Source: an uncultured Planctomycetaceae bacterium | Lineage (GTDB): Bacteria > Planctomycetota > Planctomycetia > Planctomycetales > Planctomycetaceae | Assembly (NCBI GenBank): GCA_937952455.1 | Contig: CALFYU010000184.1 | Location: forward strand, 1-6,441 | DNA: 6,441 nucleotides | Reading direction: 5' to 3' | Shown: positions 5,698-6,441 of the stretch, one piece after another | Numbering within the stretch: position 1 is the first letter of the stretch | How the letters are laid out: each line of letters opens with the position of its first letter | The notes under the pieces: model-generated | Told to the model about the DNA's origin: nothing | The model's input: the letters and a program-made list of their open reading frames with translations, nothing else | The model's database searches: none | Position numbers and translations under genes: made by a program

Positions 5698-6441
5698 ATG
5701 AGATTTTCAACTTGCCTGCTGGGACTGCTGAGCATCGTCTGCGGCGCGGTGGACGTGTTGCGGGGCGATGTGATTGTGCTCGCCAACCGCACCGGCAAAG
5801 AGATCTCGTTCACCGTCCGGGAGCAGGATAGCGAACCGAAATCGCACACCTTGCCGGTACAGGAACTGGTCTCGATTCCCGTGACAAACCCCATCGAGGT
5901 CCGCTTTGGCCCCGGCGATAACGAAACTGAGTATTCGATCGATCCGAACAGCGTTTGTTTCTTTTCGCTGAGCGACACGGGCCTGATGGAATTGAACCGC
6001 ATTGGGTTCGCTGCTGACGCGGCCAAGAATGCGGACGTGCAAGGACCAGATGACGGAAACGACAAACGGAAAACTGCAGCGGGCGAACCGGATCGAGATG
6101 TCGATCCGTTTGCCGATAAGATCTGCACGATTCCCGTGAAGATCTTCGTGGACGACGAGGAGCCGTTCGTTCGCAAACGCTGGGAGGCGCGGCTCCGCTC
6201 GCGGATCGAACGTGCCTCGGACATTCTGGAGCAGCACTGCCGCGTCCGTTTCAAGGTTGTGGCGGCGGACACGTGGGATTCGGACAACGCGGAGTTCGAT
6301 TTCGCGAAGCTGCTCGCGGAATTTGAGCGAGAAGTGCGCGTCGAGCCGGCGGCCCTGGCGATCGGCTTTACGAGCCAGCCGCGGATTCCGCAGCGGCGGA
6401 CGCGGTTGGGGGCCACGTTCGCTCCCTTGCGGCAGTTCATT
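5698..6441 (+). CDS. Secreted protein of unrecognised family, 3' end beyond the window; possible peptidase-like domain
   Basis: From ATG 5698 the frame is open for 248 codons to the last base with no stop, so the gene is partial. Visible: signal peptide about 1-24 (STCLLGLLSIVCGA); a beta-rich domain about 25-100 with alternating hydrophobic strands; a polar low-complexity linker about 103-137 rich in D, K, G; then a second domain starting TIPVKIFVDDEEPF (144-157) with an amphipathic helix (KRWEARLRSRIERASDIL) and the strand ALAIGFTSQ (219-227), followed by LGATFAPL. Family resemblance (recalled, not searched): planctomycete secreted proteins whose second domain looks like the N-terminal half of a metzincin-like zinc peptidase; the HExxH that would settle this would lie past the edge. 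An in-frame GTG at 5692, 7 bases after AGGGG (5680-5684), is an alternative start. It follows the glycosidase-like gene by 114 bases on the same strand. Confidence 0.7.
   Translation, partial: MRFSTCLLGLLSIVCGAVDVLRGDVIVLANRTGKEISFTVREQDSEPKSHTLPVQELVSIPVTNPIEVRFGPGDNETEYSIDPNSVCFFSLSDTGLMELNRIGFAADAAKNADVQGPDDGNDKRKTAAGEPDRDVDPFADKICTIPVKIFVDDEEPFVRKRWEARLRSRIERASDILEQHCRVRFKVVAADTWDSDNAEFDFAKLLAEFEREVRVEPAALAIGFTSQPRIPQRRTRLGATFAPLRQFI

Noticed and set aside
5580..6440. Long open frame on the minus strand opposite the right-edge gene (286 codons)
   Set aside because: It is serine/arginine-rich with no domain or membrane pattern. The plus-strand frame has a signal peptide and well-ordered domains, and the minus frame is its antisense shadow. 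The true plus-strand gene has no stop within the window, so it is easily missed.

Overview
The window reads as planctomycete chromosomal DNA. The main evidence is one very large secreted protein with a domain order typical of Planctomycetes/Verrucomicrobia: an N-terminal 'membrane-bound dehydrogenase' type beta-propeller, HEAT-like repeats, a Planctomycete-type CxxCH c-heme domain, and a C-terminal beta-sandwich. It is accompanied by a DUF5009/heparan-acetyltransferase-like membrane protein and secreted orphan proteins. Base composition is moderately GC-rich, codon use looks even across the genes, and no insertion sequence, tRNA, rRNA, CRISPR or phage signature is visible. The placement rests on recognised protein architecture, not on a marker gene.

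Layout. At the left edge, on the minus strand, lies the start of a DUF5009-type acyltransferase gene (ATG at 349). Its reading frame meets a TGA at 25-23, only about 108 codons in, yet the codons beyond the TGA still read like the next membrane helix, so it may be a broken gene. A divergent intergenic region (350-603) follows. The 1239-residue c-heme/propeller protein fills 604-4323 on the plus strand. A 216-base gap (4324-4539) holds three hairpin-forming inverted repeats. Next on the plus strand is a secreted five-bladed beta-propeller protein of the GH43/GH32-like fold (4540-5583). A 114-base gap contains a G+C-rich hairpin followed by four T. Finally a secreted two-part protein begins at about 5698 and runs off the right edge with no stop; it is an uninterrupted coding frame of 248 codons.

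How the genes fit together. The three plus-strand products all carry export signals, so they would act outside the cytoplasmic membrane. A c-type heme electron carrier or sugar/alcohol-dehydrogenase-like propeller beside a glycosidase-like propeller and a sugar-acetyltransferase-like membrane protein is compatible with processing of extracellular polysaccharide. The gaps of about 216 and 114 bases, each with hairpins, argue against a tight operon, and the functional link is inference. No clearly new multi-gene system is evident. The points most worth checking are the interrupted acyltransferase frame, the uncharacterised family at the right edge, and the hairpin cluster between the two large genes.
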